A stretch of DNA of 64,000 nucleotides. Source: Candidatus Manganitrophus morganii. Its GTDB lineage: Bacteria; Nitrospirota; Nitrospiria; SBBL01; Manganitrophaceae. The notes beneath the pieces were generated by a model. The model was not told the DNA's origin. It ran no database searches and saw only the letters and a list, made by a program, of their open reading frames with translations. This document shows, piece after piece, positions 1 to 9,495 of this stretch. Location of the stretch: assembly GCA_021651055.1 (NCBI GenBank), contig JAJHOH010000001.1, forward strand, positions 1,550,001 to 1,614,000. The letters run 5' to 3'. The position numbers and the translations under genes are program-made. Numbering within the stretch: position 1 is the stretch's first letter; the number at the start of each line of letters is the position of its first letter.

Positions 1-32
1 TGGGTCGGTGCGCCCTTCGCCGTAAATGGGGC

Positions 33-1898
33 TTAACTCGGCGGACGGATATGTAGGATCAACACGGGTCGGTCGACCTGGGAGAGGACCTGGCTGGTGA
101 CGCTGTTGGTCAGGAAGGCCTCTCGGAGATTCCCGATTCGGGTGCCGAGGACCAACAGATCGTAGCTTCCCTCATAGGCCTCTTTCAAGATCGAGCTGAC
201 GATCTCCCCCTCCCCGACCTTTGTCTCCACCCGCAGGCCGAGGCTCTCCAAAACCCGAAGAACCCCCTGAAGGTAGAAGGCCCCGCCGTTTTCCTCCCCC
301 TCCGGCGTCACGTGGAAAAGGGTGACGCTGGCGCCGGTGCTCCGGGCAATCCGCCCCACGAAACGAATATCCGACTTTCGGACCTTCTCGCTCGAGATGC
401 AGACGAGGATCTTCTTGAAATCCTGGAAGGGGGTCGGGGTGAGCAGCGTCGGCACCGGCGCGTTCACCGACACGCGGGCGGCAGTCGATCCGAGAAAGCG
501 GCCCGGGGCGTGGCGGCCGCGGGTGCCGAGGACGACCAGGTCATACCGGTTCTGCTCCGTCTCGTTGAGGATTTCCTCGGCGGGATGTCCCCGCCGATAC
601 GCCGTCTCCACCTCCTGAAGCTCCTGCTGGGCCGCCTGGCTCGCCTGGGTCAGTCCCTCGCGCGCCTTGGCCTCTTCCAGATAGCGCTCGGCCACCCCCA
701 GAATCGTCAGCCGTCCCTGGGTCTTCTGCGCCAAATAAGAAGCAAAGTGAAGCGCATGCTCCCCATGCTCCGACCCGTCGATCCCTACAAGGATATGCAG
801 TCCCTGATACGGAAGGATATGAAAGGAGGTCACCCCGACGGCAACCTTCTGCCCCGATCCGATCGGGAAGCTCGTTTGCGCCAATCCCATCTGTACCGAA
901 AGAACCGTCGGGTCGGTATCCCCGAAGCCTGCGGTCAGGGAGCGGACGACTCCGGAAACCTGCACCGTCATCCGGTGGAATCCCCCGACAAAGAGAAAAT
1001 CCCGAATCTCCCCTTCCCCGATAAAGGTGCCGTGAAGCGCCTCCCGGCTCGGCGCAATTTCGATCTGCTCCGGCCGGATCAACACCTGCACCCGCTCTCC
1101 TTTTTCCGGCGCCGCGGTCCCCTCCGGAAGAGGGAGGAAAGCCGAGCCGATCTGAATATGCCGTTCCTGCATCACCCCCGTGAAGAAGTTCGCAGAGCCG
1201 AGGAATTGCGCCACATACTCCGACTTGGGCCGCTTGTAGATATCGGCCGGAGCGCCGGTGGCAAGGAGCTTTCCCCGATCCATGATCCCGATCCGGTCGC
1301 CCAGCTCGAAAGCGTCGGCCTGATCGTGGGTCACCATCACCGTGGTGACCCCCAGCTGCCGGTGGATCTGCTTGAGGCTTTGCCGGAGCTGCGTGCGGGT
1401 CTTCAAATCGAGCGCGCCGAACGGCTCGTCGAGCAGAAGCACGCTCGGCTCATAAGCAAGCGCCCGCGCCACCGCGACCCGCTGCTGCTGGCCGCCGGAG
1501 AGCTGAGAGGGATAACGATGGCCGAAGCCGGGAAGCCCGATCAGCTCCAGAAGATGATGGATCTTCTTATCCCGCTCCTCGCGGGGAACCCGCCGGAGCT
1601 GAAGTCCGAATCCGATGTTCTCGGCGACCGTCATGTGACGGAAGAGGGAGTAGTTCTGGAAGACGAAGCCGACGTTTCTCTCCTGGGGGGTCAGATCGTT
1701 CACCACCTTCCCCTGCAGCAGGATCTCCCCCTGATCGGGCGTGACCAGCCCGGCGATCATCCGGAGGATCGTCGTCTTGCCGCTGCCGCTCGCTCCGAGT
1801 AAAACAAAGAGCTCTCCTGGGAAGATCTCCAGGGTGGCGTTCTCCACCACCGCCTGCTCGCCGTATAATTTCGAGATATTTTTGAGTGAAATGGACAT
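33..1898 (-). CDS. Sulfate-type ABC importer ATPase fused to two universal-stress (UspA) domains
   Basis: The N-terminal 235 or so residues are an ABC ATPase of the CysA/ModC type: Walker A GASGSGKT at 35-42, signature LSGGQ at 133-137, Walker B LLLDEP at 154-159, switch His191. A TOBE-like regulatory segment follows (about 270-362). Residues 367-490 form a first UspA domain (HILVGIDGS start, GTRGR nucleotide-loop motif near 458) and 495-618 a second one whose nucleotide loop is degenerate (GTRIG, TN where GS is expected). CysA-type ATPases normally end near 350 residues, so the roughly 260-residue tail is an addition. It is the last gene of a binding protein-permease-ATPase operon; the permease stop lies 41 bp upstream. 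The ATPase should energise oxyanion import. A sensory role for the Usp tail is inferred. Confidence 0.9.
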   Translation of the reverse strand: MSISLKNISKLYGEQAVVENATLEIFPGELFVLLGASGSGKTTILRMIAGLVTPDQGEILLQGKVVNDLTPQERNVGFVFQNYSLFRHMTVAENIGFGLQLRRVPREERDKKIHHLLELIGLPGFGHRYPSQLSGGQQQRVAVARALAYEPSVLLLDEPFGALDLKTRTQLRQSLKQIHRQLGVTTVMVTHDQADAFELGDRIGIMDRGKLLATGAPADIYKRPKSEYVAQFLGSANFFTGVMQERHIQIGSAFLPLPEGTAAPEKGERVQVLIRPEQIEIAPSREALHGTFIGEGEIRDFLFVGGFHRMTVQVSGVVRSLTAGFGDTDPTVLSVQMGLAQTSFPIGSGQKVAVGVTSFHILPYQGLHILVGIDGSEHGEHALHFASYLAQKTQGRLTILGVAERYLEEAKAREGLTQASQAAQQELQEVETAYRRGHPAEEILNETEQNRYDLVVLGTRGRHAPGRFLGSTAARVSVNAPVPTLLTPTPFQDFKKILVCISSEKVRKSDIRFVGRIARSTGASVTLFHVTPEGEENGGAFYLQGVLRVLESLGLRVETKVGEGEIVSSILKEAYEGSYDLLVLGTRIGNLREAFLTNSVTSQVLSQVDRPVLILHIRPPS

Positions 1899-1939
1899 CG
1901 TTTAATGTTCCTCTCGGCGAATGAGACTTTTCCCTCTGA

Positions 1940-2773
1940 TCAGGCCTCCGCCGGCTCTTCTCTCTCTGTCACACGAAGAAGGATAAAGAAGATAACAAAC
2001 GAAAGCATCGCGAGGACTGCGGCCACGGCATTGGCCGCTTCAATGTTTCCCGCTTCGAATTGGGAGAAAATGTAAAGCGGCGCCGTCTGGGTCCGTAGCC
2101 GCAAATTCCCCGAGACCATCACCGTTGCCCCGAATTCCCCGAGGGAATGGGCGAAGGTCAGCAACGTACCGGTAAAGAGCGCCCCGCGGAGCGAAGGGAG
2201 AATGACATACCAGAAGGTCTTCAATCGCCCCGCCCCCATTGTGTAGGCGGCCTCTTCATAGGTCACCTCCAGCTCATCCAGCACCGGCTTTACCGCGCCG
2301 AGCATATAGGGGAAGGTCACGAAGACATGCGCCAGAAGAATGCCGCCGATTGCGAACATCGGCCGGAAGCCGAGCGGGTCGAGATAACGGCCGACCAGAC
2401 CGATCGGTCCCCAGAGGAGCAGGAGGGAAGTTCCGACGACGACGGTCGGAATCGCAACCGGCAGGTTGATCAAGATGCCGAGCGGCCGCTTCGCCGGGAA
2501 GCGATAGTTTGCGAAAATATAGGCGGTGAGGGTCCCTAAAACCGAGTTCAAGAGACTGGTAATCAGCGCCACGAAGAGGCTTAAGCGAAGGGCAAACTGC
2601 GCCCCCTCCCCGGTCAGCGCGGTGATGAACCGGGAGAGTCCGTCGCGGGTGGCGAAAACGAAGATCGCGCCGATCGGCATGATCAGCAGGGGAAACAACA
2701 CCATGAAGACCATCGCGATCAGAAGCCCCCGCCATGGGAGCCGAACACGCGCAGCTTGCAGCGGATTGATCAT
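1940..2773 (-). CDS. Sulfate/molybdate-type ABC transporter permease (CysW/CysT family)
   Basis: This 277-residue inner-membrane protein has six predicted membrane segments and the cytoplasmic EAA loop typical of binding-protein-dependent permeases (EEAAYTMGAGRLKTFW near 172-187), which docks on the ATPase. The start ATG overlaps the stop of the binding-protein gene as ATGA (2770-2773), so the two are translationally coupled. CysTWA sulfate systems have two different permeases; only one gene is present here, so the channel is probably a homodimer, as in ModB, WtpB or TupB systems. The substrate (sulfate, thiosulfate, molybdate or tungstate) cannot be fixed from sequence alone, although the binding protein resembles the sulfate group. 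Confidence 0.88.
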   Translation of the reverse strand: MINPLQAARVRLPWRGLLIAMVFMVLFPLLIMPIGAIFVFATRDGLSRFITALTGEGAQFALRLSLFVALITSLLNSVLGTLTAYIFANYRFPAKRPLGILINLPVAIPTVVVGTSLLLLWGPIGLVGRYLDPLGFRPMFAIGGILLAHVFVTFPYMLGAVKPVLDELEVTYEEAAYTMGAGRLKTFWYVILPSLRGALFTGTLLTFAHSLGEFGATVMVSGNLRLRTQTAPLYIFSQFEAGNIEAANAVAAVLAMLSFVIFFILLRVTEREEPAEA

Positions 2774-3786
2774 GGGCGCACCTCCTCCAGAATGCGTTTT
2801 CTCCAGAAGCCCTCAACAATCTCGGCATAGGCCTGCGGCCACCCCCCCAGATCGTCCACGGTGAAGGTGTGGGGGATTTTCGAGAAAGAGGGGTTCTCGG
2901 CATCCAGACGGGGATCGGTGATCGACCGGAAGCCATATTCGACAAAGATCCGCTGCGCCTCTTCCGTCCAGAGAAAGTCAAGAAAAGCCTCCACCAGCGG
3001 CCGCTCCTCGGGAGAGATGTTCCGATCGATCGCGATGGCGGGATGCTCGGTGTAGATCGTCCACTCCGGAACCACCATCTCATGATTGAATTTTCCGCGG
3101 GCGAGGTCCTTCACCGCCTCCTGCTCGTAAGTGATCAGGACGTCGCCGAACCCCATCTCAAACTGGGTGCGGGCGGCGCGCGCCGACGATCCGAGGATGA
3201 TTACGTTTCTCCAAAGATCGATCATCCCCGCATGAGCGGCGCCGGGGCTTCCCCCCTCCGGGAGGGCAAAGGCGCCATACTCGGCCAGGAGAGCCCAGAG
3301 CGCTCCACCCGACGTCTGAGGATCGGGATGAACGATCCCCACCCCCGGTTGTCCGAGCGCCTCAAAACTGGAGAGCCCTTTCGGATTCCCCTGCCGGACG
3401 ATGAGGATCATGGGGGTGCGGTTGATGATCCCCTGATAGGGAGAGCCGGTCCAATCGTGCTGAATCAATCCCGCCTCCTTGAGCCGATGCGCATCGAGCG
3501 TGTGAGAAAAGAGGGCGACATCGGCCGGCGCGCCGAACCGGATCTGATTGGTCACCGTCCCCGAGCCGGCAAAAGAGGTGTAAAAACGGACCTCCTCTCC
3601 GGTCTGCTCCCGCCAGCGTTTCTGAAAAACGGGGAGAATTCCGGAGGAGATCACCTCTTCCAAAATACTGAAGCCATAGATGACAAGGGTCGGTGACGAC
3701 CTCCCCGTCCCATGTGAAAAAATCGGCCAGGTATAGGCGACCAGAAGAAGGAGGCAAGCAGTCACAACCATCTTAGAAAATGTCAC
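2770..3786 (-). CDS. Periplasmic sulfate-type ABC substrate-binding protein
   Basis: First gene of the oxyanion import operon, 338 residues. The N-terminus is an uncleaved or Sec-type signal (hydrophobic run at about 7-24). The body matches the CysP/Sbp group: the SFAGSGTVT segment, the PADVALF segment and the HPDPQTSGGALW segment correspond to the conserved anion-binding and hinge regions of that family (typically NPKTSGGARW in CysP). The mature protein should collect sulfate or a related tetrahedral oxyanion in the periplasm and deliver it to the single permease encoded just downstream. There is no lipobox, so a soluble periplasmic or signal-anchored protein is expected. Confidence 0.85.
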   Translation of the reverse strand: MTFSKMVVTACLLLLVAYTWPIFSHGTGRSSPTLVIYGFSILEEVISSGILPVFQKRWREQTGEEVRFYTSFAGSGTVTNQIRFGAPADVALFSHTLDAHRLKEAGLIQHDWTGSPYQGIINRTPMILIVRQGNPKGLSSFEALGQPGVGIVHPDPQTSGGALWALLAEYGAFALPEGGSPGAAHAGMIDLWRNVIILGSSARAARTQFEMGFGDVLITYEQEAVKDLARGKFNHEMVVPEWTIYTEHPAIAIDRNISPEERPLVEAFLDFLWTEEAQRIFVEYGFRSITDPRLDAENPSFSKIPHTFTVDDLGGWPQAYAEIVEGFWRKRILEEVRP

Positions 3787-4115
3787 GGGATGCGATCCTT
3801 ATCTTTAATATGTATATGCTGAGTTGCCCGAAGAAGCAGGCGCTGGATGAGGGGACGGACGTCGCTCAATTTTCGCGGGGGCATCGATTATGCGACCATC
3901 TTAAGGTTGTGAAACCCTGTGTTCAATTATACAGATTTCGTCAAGAGCGCTTCAAGTCAGGCGAAATAAGGGTGTGGCTCTCTCTACAAAGGGGCTGAGA
4001 ATGAGCTGTCTTCAATGGTAAATCGCTCCATGACTGTTGTATTTGTTCGAATATGTTATGATCAGACGTCATTGAATCCATCATTGCCGTGCGGTTCACA
4101 GGAGGAGGTCTATCG
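3787..4115. other. Divergent intergenic region between the oxyanion operon and msrA
   Basis: About 330 bp with no convincing gene. A TATGAT hexamer at 4057-4062 with a weak CTGTTG 17 bp upstream could be the msrA promoter. I see no hairpin or riboswitch. The 72-codon open frame at the left edge of the region lacks a ribosome binding site and protein-like composition. Confidence 0.4.
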
Positions 4116-4667
4116 ATGAGCAGTGAAACCGAAACAAAAGAAGTCGCCACCTTCGGCGGCGGCTGTTTCTGGTGTTTGGATGCGGTCTTCGCCGATCTAA
4201 AGGGGGTCGAGAGCGCCGTCTCCGGCTATGCGGGGGGGACGGTCGACAATCCGACCTACCGCCAGGTCTGCAGCGGAACGACCGGCCATGCCGAGGTATC
4301 GCAGGTGACCTTCGATCCGAAGGTCATCACCTTTCGCGAGCTGCTGGAGGTCTTCTTTACGATCCACGATCCAACGACGTTGAATCGCCAAGGGGCCGAT
4401 GAGGGAACCCAATACCGCTCGGCCGTCTACTATCACACGCCGGAGCAGAAGGCAATCGCCGAACAGGTGATCAATGAGCTCACGGCGAAGGGTGTCTGGG
4501 ACACGCCGATCGTAACGGAGGTGACCCCTTTTGAAAAATTCTATCGGGCGGAAGATGAACATCAGGACTACTATAAAAATAACCCCGGCCAGGGATATTG
4601 TCGGGTGGTGATCGCCCCCAAAGTCGCAAAAGCGCGGAAGCAGTTTCTGGAGAAGTTGAAGCGGTAG
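4116..4667 (+). CDS. msrA: Peptide methionine sulfoxide reductase A
   Basis: MsrA reduces methionine-S-sulfoxide in oxidised proteins using thioredoxin. The 183-residue product has the family signature GCFWC at 16-20 (nucleophile Cys17), the GYAGG segment, the EVFFTIHDPTTLNRQG segment, the DEGTQYRS segment and a C-terminal GYC that can supply a resolving cysteine. I chose ATG 4116 rather than the in-frame GTG at 4089 because a strong GGAGGAG (4101-4107) sits eight bases upstream and because the family begins just before the GGGCFWC motif. It is monocistronic and converges with the DUF4340 gene with only three bases between the two stops. Confidence 0.97.
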   Translation: MSSETETKEVATFGGGCFWCLDAVFADLKGVESAVSGYAGGTVDNPTYRQVCSGTTGHAEVSQVTFDPKVITFRELLEVFFTIHDPTTLNRQGADEGTQYRSAVYYHTPEQKAIAEQVINELTAKGVWDTPIVTEVTPFEKFYRAEDEHQDYYKNNPGQGYCRVVIAPKVAKARKQFLEKLKR

Positions 4668-4670
4668 GAA

Positions 4671-6137
4671 CTACCCCTTCTTCGGTTCGGTCGAACCGGC
4701 CGGCGATGCGGGTGGGGCCGGAGGTGTAACAGGGGCTTCGGAAGGTTTGATCTCATCCCTCGCCTTTTGAGCCCGATCGACCTCTTCTTTCTTCAACAGA
4801 ACGGGGCCCGGTTGGTTGCTGCTTTGGACGTAGGCGAGGTCTCCTTCGATTCGGCCGAACGAGACCTGGCCAAGCGACTTTCCCTCTTTTCCTTTGAGCT
4901 GAACGGACCAATCGGGATTCGAAAGACCGGCCTTCGCCGGCGGGGGCGCCGGCTCCGGAAATCGGTCGACGCGCAGCTCATTCAGCTCAAAGAGCAGACC
5001 GTTGATGCCGGTGGAATCGACCTTCTTCGGGGTCTCTCCCTTTTTCATCCACCACTCCCCTTCTTTTCTCTCAAGAAATATCGACTCTCCCCCTTTCTTG
5101 ATTGAAATCTGTTCAATCAGAAAGGGATCGACCAGATCGACCACCCGCCTGTCCCGATAAGACGACGCCGGCTCTTCCAGAATCTTAAACTCCCGCTCGG
5201 AGAGTTTATAAATCGGCGCCGCCGGTGTGGTGACCGCGTAAACCGCATCCGGTTCGAAGGGGGCTTTGTAAAAAACGGCCGGGTGCTCCAGAGCGCCGAC
5301 AAGGAGAGTGAGCTTCAGGACCGGCTCACCGAGCCCTTTGAGCCAATCCGCTTTCCGCGTGTCGATGAAATCGTCCCCCCGAAGGCTCGAAAGACTGCCG
5401 AGCAGATTCGAGATTTCATTGGGGTCCCCCTTGGCCTGAATCTGTTTCTGGTGGCCGCTCCGTTCACGAGGCCATCTGATCTGCCAACCCTCTTCTTCGC
5501 GGGTGATCTCTATCTGCTGGCGGGGCGACTCGATTTGAACCCGTTTGACATCGGTGGAAGCAAACCGAAAGAGCTCCTGTCGTCGCCAATCCTTCAGCTC
5601 TTTATTCAACGTCTGCTTGATTGAAACCGGGGCGAGATAGACCGGCGTCCCCGCCCCCTTCCGGACATAGACTTCACTGCCGGTCAGGTTTTCACTCCCG
5701 ACTTCCAAAATCTCGGTATCGACTCGGTTGAGAGTGACGATGACGGTGTAGACCGGCGGATCAAGGCCGAATTCCTTCAGATCTTCCGCCTTCTCCTCGA
5801 TCATCCGGCTCGCTTGAAGCCGTTCCACTTGGGAGGCAAGAGAAGAAGCGGCGGCCTCATTGGCGATCGCCTCGACCGGGTGGGTGATCCGCCAGGGGTT
5901 GTCGGGATCGGCCGGCTCGTGAAGAAAGTCGATCGACTCGCCGTTTCGGGTTTGGATGCTTAGGTTGGTAACGGCGGTTTGAGAAAAACCGTAAAGGCGC
6001 TTTTCTTCGATTTCCGCCTCTTGTTTTTTCTTTTCTCCGGGGATTTCGACGAAGTAGAGATACCCACCCAAGGCGATGAGAACGAGCGAGAGGAGAATCG
6101 TTGCCTTAAACCTCACAGCCGACGCCTCCTTCGCCAC
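4671..6137 (-). CDS. DUF4340 domain protein, partner of Gld-type ABC transporter
   Basis: A 488-residue protein with one N-terminal membrane helix (about 11-29) followed by repeated beta-rich DUF4340 modules facing the periplasm, and a Pro/Ala-rich tail. DUF4340 proteins recur beside ABC-2 transporters that carry a GldG-like subunit, and that is the setting here: the start codon lies within the last 25 bp of the GldG-like gene. Its biochemical role is unknown; a periplasmic accessory of the transporter is the natural inference. It is the last gene of the four-gene operon running from 9456 down to 4671. Confidence 0.8.
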   Translation of the reverse strand: MAKEASAVRFKATILLSLVLIALGGYLYFVEIPGEKKKQEAEIEEKRLYGFSQTAVTNLSIQTRNGESIDFLHEPADPDNPWRITHPVEAIANEAAASSLASQVERLQASRMIEEKAEDLKEFGLDPPVYTVIVTLNRVDTEILEVGSENLTGSEVYVRKGAGTPVYLAPVSIKQTLNKELKDWRRQELFRFASTDVKRVQIESPRQQIEITREEEGWQIRWPRERSGHQKQIQAKGDPNEISNLLGSLSSLRGDDFIDTRKADWLKGLGEPVLKLTLLVGALEHPAVFYKAPFEPDAVYAVTTPAAPIYKLSEREFKILEEPASSYRDRRVVDLVDPFLIEQISIKKGGESIFLERKEGEWWMKKGETPKKVDSTGINGLLFELNELRVDRFPEPAPPPAKAGLSNPDWSVQLKGKEGKSLGQVSFGRIEGDLAYVQSSNQPGPVLLKKEEVDRAQKARDEIKPSEAPVTPPAPPASPAGSTEPKKG

Positions 6138-7666
6138 ACTGTGAGACCGACCGTTAAGATAGCAAGCGGTAAAATAATCACCGAGCTGTAGAAGTTAAAC
6201 CGGTGCTGCGCACTGCTCAACAGCAGGGTGCTCGTCTTCGCTTCCTGCGAGCGGATCGAGATGAGATCCTCCTCTTCCGCCAGCCAGCTGACCACGTTCT
6301 GGAAGAGGTCGCCGTTGCCGGCAGATCGGACGGCGCTGTTAGTGGCGAAATCGGCATCGCCGATGACGACCAGCCGCATTTTTTTCGACGCATCGATCGC
6401 TTTTCCCCCGTCGCCGGTTTCCATCGGGGGAGGCTCCTCCTTGTAGCGGACCACCCCGCCGAAGGTGATCGGGCCGAGCTTGTCGCGGCTCGGATCGATC
6501 GCCAGATCCCCCTCCACTTGGGTTGTGAGCCAGGTCCCTTGTCCCGATTTTAGAATCGGCTCGAAGAGGAGTGTTCCTTCCCTGGCGGGATCAAAGTTTA
6601 CCGACCTTGTCACCGGGTAGAAGGTTCCCAGGTTGAACCGGTCGGTGATCTGGTGCGGCGGGTAAGTGCCGGGGTTGACGATCGGGACCACCCCGCCGAG
6701 GCTGGAGGCGGGGTCGAGAATGATATCGTTCGCAAGCAGAACCCCCCACTTCGCAAGGACCGGCTCCAGATCGGTCTTCACCAACGGGTCCACCAGGGCG
6801 AAGAGCCGCCCCCCCCGCGAAAGATAGGCGTCGAGCGCCGCCCCTTCCTCCTCCGTATAGGGGCGCTGCGGACCGCCGATGATCACCACCGCCGCATCGT
6901 CCGGGACTTTTTTCTCCGAAAGAAGCAACAGCTTTTTGACGGAAAATCCCTGCTTCTCCAGGGACTCTTTTAGAATAGAGAAGCCGTTGCGCTCCGGATC
7001 ATCGACGGAGTGCTCGCCATGCCCTTCGACGAAGTAGAAGGTCTTCTTCGACTCCCGGCTGATCCGGATGAGCGCTCCCGTGATCTCCTCCTCCGAAATC
7101 GTTCGAAGGGTCGCCTTCTGCCCCCCCGACTCGATGACGACCGTATCGTATTCGGTAATCCCGTACTGCTTCGCCAGGGTCGGCTTTTTGTCGGGATCGA
7201 CCATCTCATATTGGATTTTGTCGGTCTCATACCGGTAGTTCTCGAGAATATCCTTCGCCAGCCGCTTGGCGTTGCTCTGCTCCCCGAAGAAGCCGATCAC
7301 CTTCACTTCGTTTTTGAGATTTTGAAGGACGCTCACCGTCTGGGGGGAGATCGAGAAGGCGCCGGTTCCGGAGAGGTCGAAGCGAACCTCATGCCGGGCG
7401 AGGATGAAGTTGAGGATCACGACGATGGCGATGAAGATCCCCGCCATCAAGAAGCTGTTTACCCCGAACTTCGTCGACCGCCGGGTGGAAAAATCTTTCA
7501 CCAATTCAAAATGGGTGAAGAGAAAAAAGGAGAGGAAGATCACCGCCGCGCTCTCCAGCACGGTGACCACCCAGACCGGTGTCCCCCAGATCAAGAAATG
7601 AAAAAGACCGGCGAAAGCGCAGATGGCCCCCAAAACTCCGGAAACAATGCTTAACGTTCGTCTCAT
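6113..7666 (-). CDS. GldG-like ABC-2 transporter auxiliary protein
   Basis: A 517-residue membrane protein. Two to three helices lie in the first 60 residues and another near 75-95, followed by a large extracytoplasmic domain starting at the FDLSGTGAFSISPQT segment, which is characteristic of the GldG/ABC-type uncharacterised transport family, and a closing membrane helix with an Arg-rich tail. In Bacteroidetes GldG works with GldA and GldF in gliding motility; in other phyla the same trio is present without gliding, and the cargo is not known. It follows the permease gene by 27 bp and overlaps the DUF4340 gene by 25 bp. Confidence 0.85.
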   Translation of the reverse strand: MRRTLSIVSGVLGAICAFAGLFHFLIWGTPVWVVTVLESAAVIFLSFFLFTHFELVKDFSTRRSTKFGVNSFLMAGIFIAIVVILNFILARHEVRFDLSGTGAFSISPQTVSVLQNLKNEVKVIGFFGEQSNAKRLAKDILENYRYETDKIQYEMVDPDKKPTLAKQYGITEYDTVVIESGGQKATLRTISEEEITGALIRISRESKKTFYFVEGHGEHSVDDPERNGFSILKESLEKQGFSVKKLLLLSEKKVPDDAAVVIIGGPQRPYTEEEGAALDAYLSRGGRLFALVDPLVKTDLEPVLAKWGVLLANDIILDPASSLGGVVPIVNPGTYPPHQITDRFNLGTFYPVTRSVNFDPAREGTLLFEPILKSGQGTWLTTQVEGDLAIDPSRDKLGPITFGGVVRYKEEPPPMETGDGGKAIDASKKMRLVVIGDADFATNSAVRSAGNGDLFQNVVSWLAEEEDLISIRSQEAKTSTLLLSSAQHRFNFYSSVIILPLAILTVGLTVWRRRRRL

Positions 7667-7693
7667 GTTAAAACCTCAAAACAGATCATCTCA

Positions 7694-8464
7694 TCATTTC
7701 CATCTCTGCGACTCAACCACGCGGTGGGTTAGAAAAAGCCCCAAGATCGTCAGTGAAATAAAATAGGTCAGGTCGCGCGTATTGATCAACCCCCTCACGA
7801 AGTGATCGAGGTGTTCGAGCAGGGAGAGATAGCTGAACAGCTCCCCTGCGGCAGAATCGGACATTGTCTGCGCGGTCAGCCCGATCAGCCAGAAGCCGAT
7901 CAAGATCCCGAAGGAGATCACCGCGGCGACGATCTGATTTTCCGTCAGCGAAGAGGCGAAGAGCCCCATCGAGAGAAAAACCCCTCCCAGCAATAACAGC
8001 CCCAGGTAGCTGGCGACCAGCGGCTTCCAGGCGACATCCGTAAAGGTCGACAACATCACCGGCAGATGGAGGGTGAGTCCCAAAAGAAGGGCATAGATCA
8101 CCCAGGCGGCCAAAAACTTCCCGAGGACAATTTCGGTGATCGTCAACGGAGAGGTCATTAGGAGCTCCGTCGTCCTCCCTTTTTTCTCCTCGGCAAAGAG
8201 GCGCATCGTCAAGAGCGGCATGATCAGAAGGAGGATGATCGCCATGTTTAAAAAGGTCGGCCGGAAGAGAATTTCATGCAGATTGAGCTGCGGAAGGTTT
8301 CCCTGAAACTGCATCGCCTGAGACGACAGCCTCGAATAGAAAAAAACCTGGCTGTGGAAGAGGTAGTTCGATACCATTAAAAAGACCATCGCCAAGACAT
8401 AAGCGATCGGGGAGATGAAATAGAGCTTTAATTCCTTTCCGGCCAGGGTCAGAATATTTTTCAT
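7694..8464 (-). CDS. ABC-2 type permease (GldF-like)
   Basis: A 256-residue integral membrane protein with about six helices and the ABC-2 exporter layout. The central EEKKGRTTELLMTSPLT segment is the conserved cytoplasmic coupling element of GldF/NosY-type permeases. Its ATG overlaps the ATPase stop by four bases, so it is translationally coupled to its ATPase. With the two downstream genes it makes a complete Gld-type transporter complex. Substrate unknown. Confidence 0.88.
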   Translation of the reverse strand: MKNILTLAGKELKLYFISPIAYVLAMVFLMVSNYLFHSQVFFYSRLSSQAMQFQGNLPQLNLHEILFRPTFLNMAIILLLIMPLLTMRLFAEEKKGRTTELLMTSPLTITEIVLGKFLAAWVIYALLLGLTLHLPVMLSTFTDVAWKPLVASYLGLLLLGGVFLSMGLFASSLTENQIVAAVISFGILIGFWLIGLTAQTMSDSAAGELFSYLSLLEHLDHFVRGLINTRDLTYFISLTILGLFLTHRVVESQRWK

Positions 8465-9456
8465 GCGGGCACCCCTCCCGGGGCGACCGGCGCGGCGGCC
8501 GCTTCCTCTACCCCCTTCTCCTCCGTGGTGAGCTGGAGGAAGACCTCTTCCAGGCTGACCGCCAACGGTTTCATCTCAAGAAGACCCCACCCGCACTCGA
8601 CCACCCGCTTCGACAACTCTTCACGGATATCGCGGCCGAGCTCCGATTCGACGATGAAAACCCCCTCCCCATTCATCGACGGTTGCGCCGGTTGCGGGAG
8701 GACCTGTTGCACCCCCTCGATCGAGACGATCTTTTCCGGATCAACCGCCTCTCCCCGCCGGACCCGCACCGAGATCTTCTCCGATTTCCGGACCTGCGCC
8801 GAGAGCCGTTCTTGCGAGTCAACCGCGACGATCCTGCCGCGGTTGATGATGACGACCTTCTGAGAAACGGCGGTCGCTTCGGGCAAGATGTGGGTCGATA
8901 ACACGATGGTGTGTTCTCCGCCGAGCCCCTTGATCAACTCCCGGATCTCGATGATCTGCTTGGGATCGAGCCCCACCGTCGGCTCATCAAGAATCAGAAC
9001 GTCGGGATTGTGAATCATCGCCTGCGCCAATCCGACCCGCTGCCGATACCCGCGGGAGAGATTGCCGATCAGGCGGCGGGCCACGTCGCCGAGATTGCAC
9101 TTTTCCAAAGCGGAAGCAAGGGCCGCTTTGATCCTTTGATTCGCGACCCCTTTGATTTTGGCGACGAACTGAAGGTACTCCGAGACGGTCATCTCGGGAT
9201 AGAGCGGCGGGTTGTCGGGAAGATAGCCGATCCGGCGCTTCACCTCCATCGGCGATTCGAAGATGTCGAACCCAGCCACTTTCGCGGTGCCGCTGGTGGC
9301 CGGCATGAAGCAGGTGAGAATCCGCATCGTCGTCGTCTTCCCCGCCCCGTTCGGCCCCAAAAAAGCGAGGATCTCCCCTTTGGCGACCGAAAAGTTCACA
9401 TCATCGATCGCCACGATTTCTCCATAGCGTTTTCCTAAATGCACCACCTCAATCAT
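8461..9456 (-). CDS. ABC-2 transporter ATPase (GldA-like)
   Basis: Cytoplasmic ATPase of 331 residues: Walker A GPNGAGKT near 34-41, signature LSRGYRQR near 133-140 in place of the usual LSGGQ, and Walker B VLILDEPTVGLD near 153-164, all normal for ABC-2 exporters. The roughly 100-residue C-terminal extension (regulatory beta domain) also matches the GldA/CcmA group. It is the first gene of the operon with the permease, GldG-like and DUF4340 genes. A promoter-like pair of consensus hexamers lies about 40-70 bp upstream. Confidence 0.9.
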   Translation of the reverse strand: MIEVVHLGKRYGEIVAIDDVNFSVAKGEILAFLGPNGAGKTTTMRILTCFMPATSGTAKVAGFDIFESPMEVKRRIGYLPDNPPLYPEMTVSEYLQFVAKIKGVANQRIKAALASALEKCNLGDVARRLIGNLSRGYRQRVGLAQAMIHNPDVLILDEPTVGLDPKQIIEIRELIKGLGGEHTIVLSTHILPEATAVSQKVVIINRGRIVAVDSQERLSAQVRKSEKISVRVRRGEAVDPEKIVSIEGVQQVLPQPAQPSMNGEGVFIVESELGRDIREELSKRVVECGWGLLEMKPLAVSLEEVFLQLTTEEKGVEEAAAAPVAPGGVPA

Positions 9457-9495
9457 ATCTCTTAAGACTCCCTACGATGCTTTGCAATCGTGTAA

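Noticed and set aside
312-1802. Long open frame antisense to the ABC-Usp gene
   Set aside because: It is the complementary shadow of a GC-rich gene; sequence is Arg/Leu/Gly-rich, has no ribosome binding site and matches no family.
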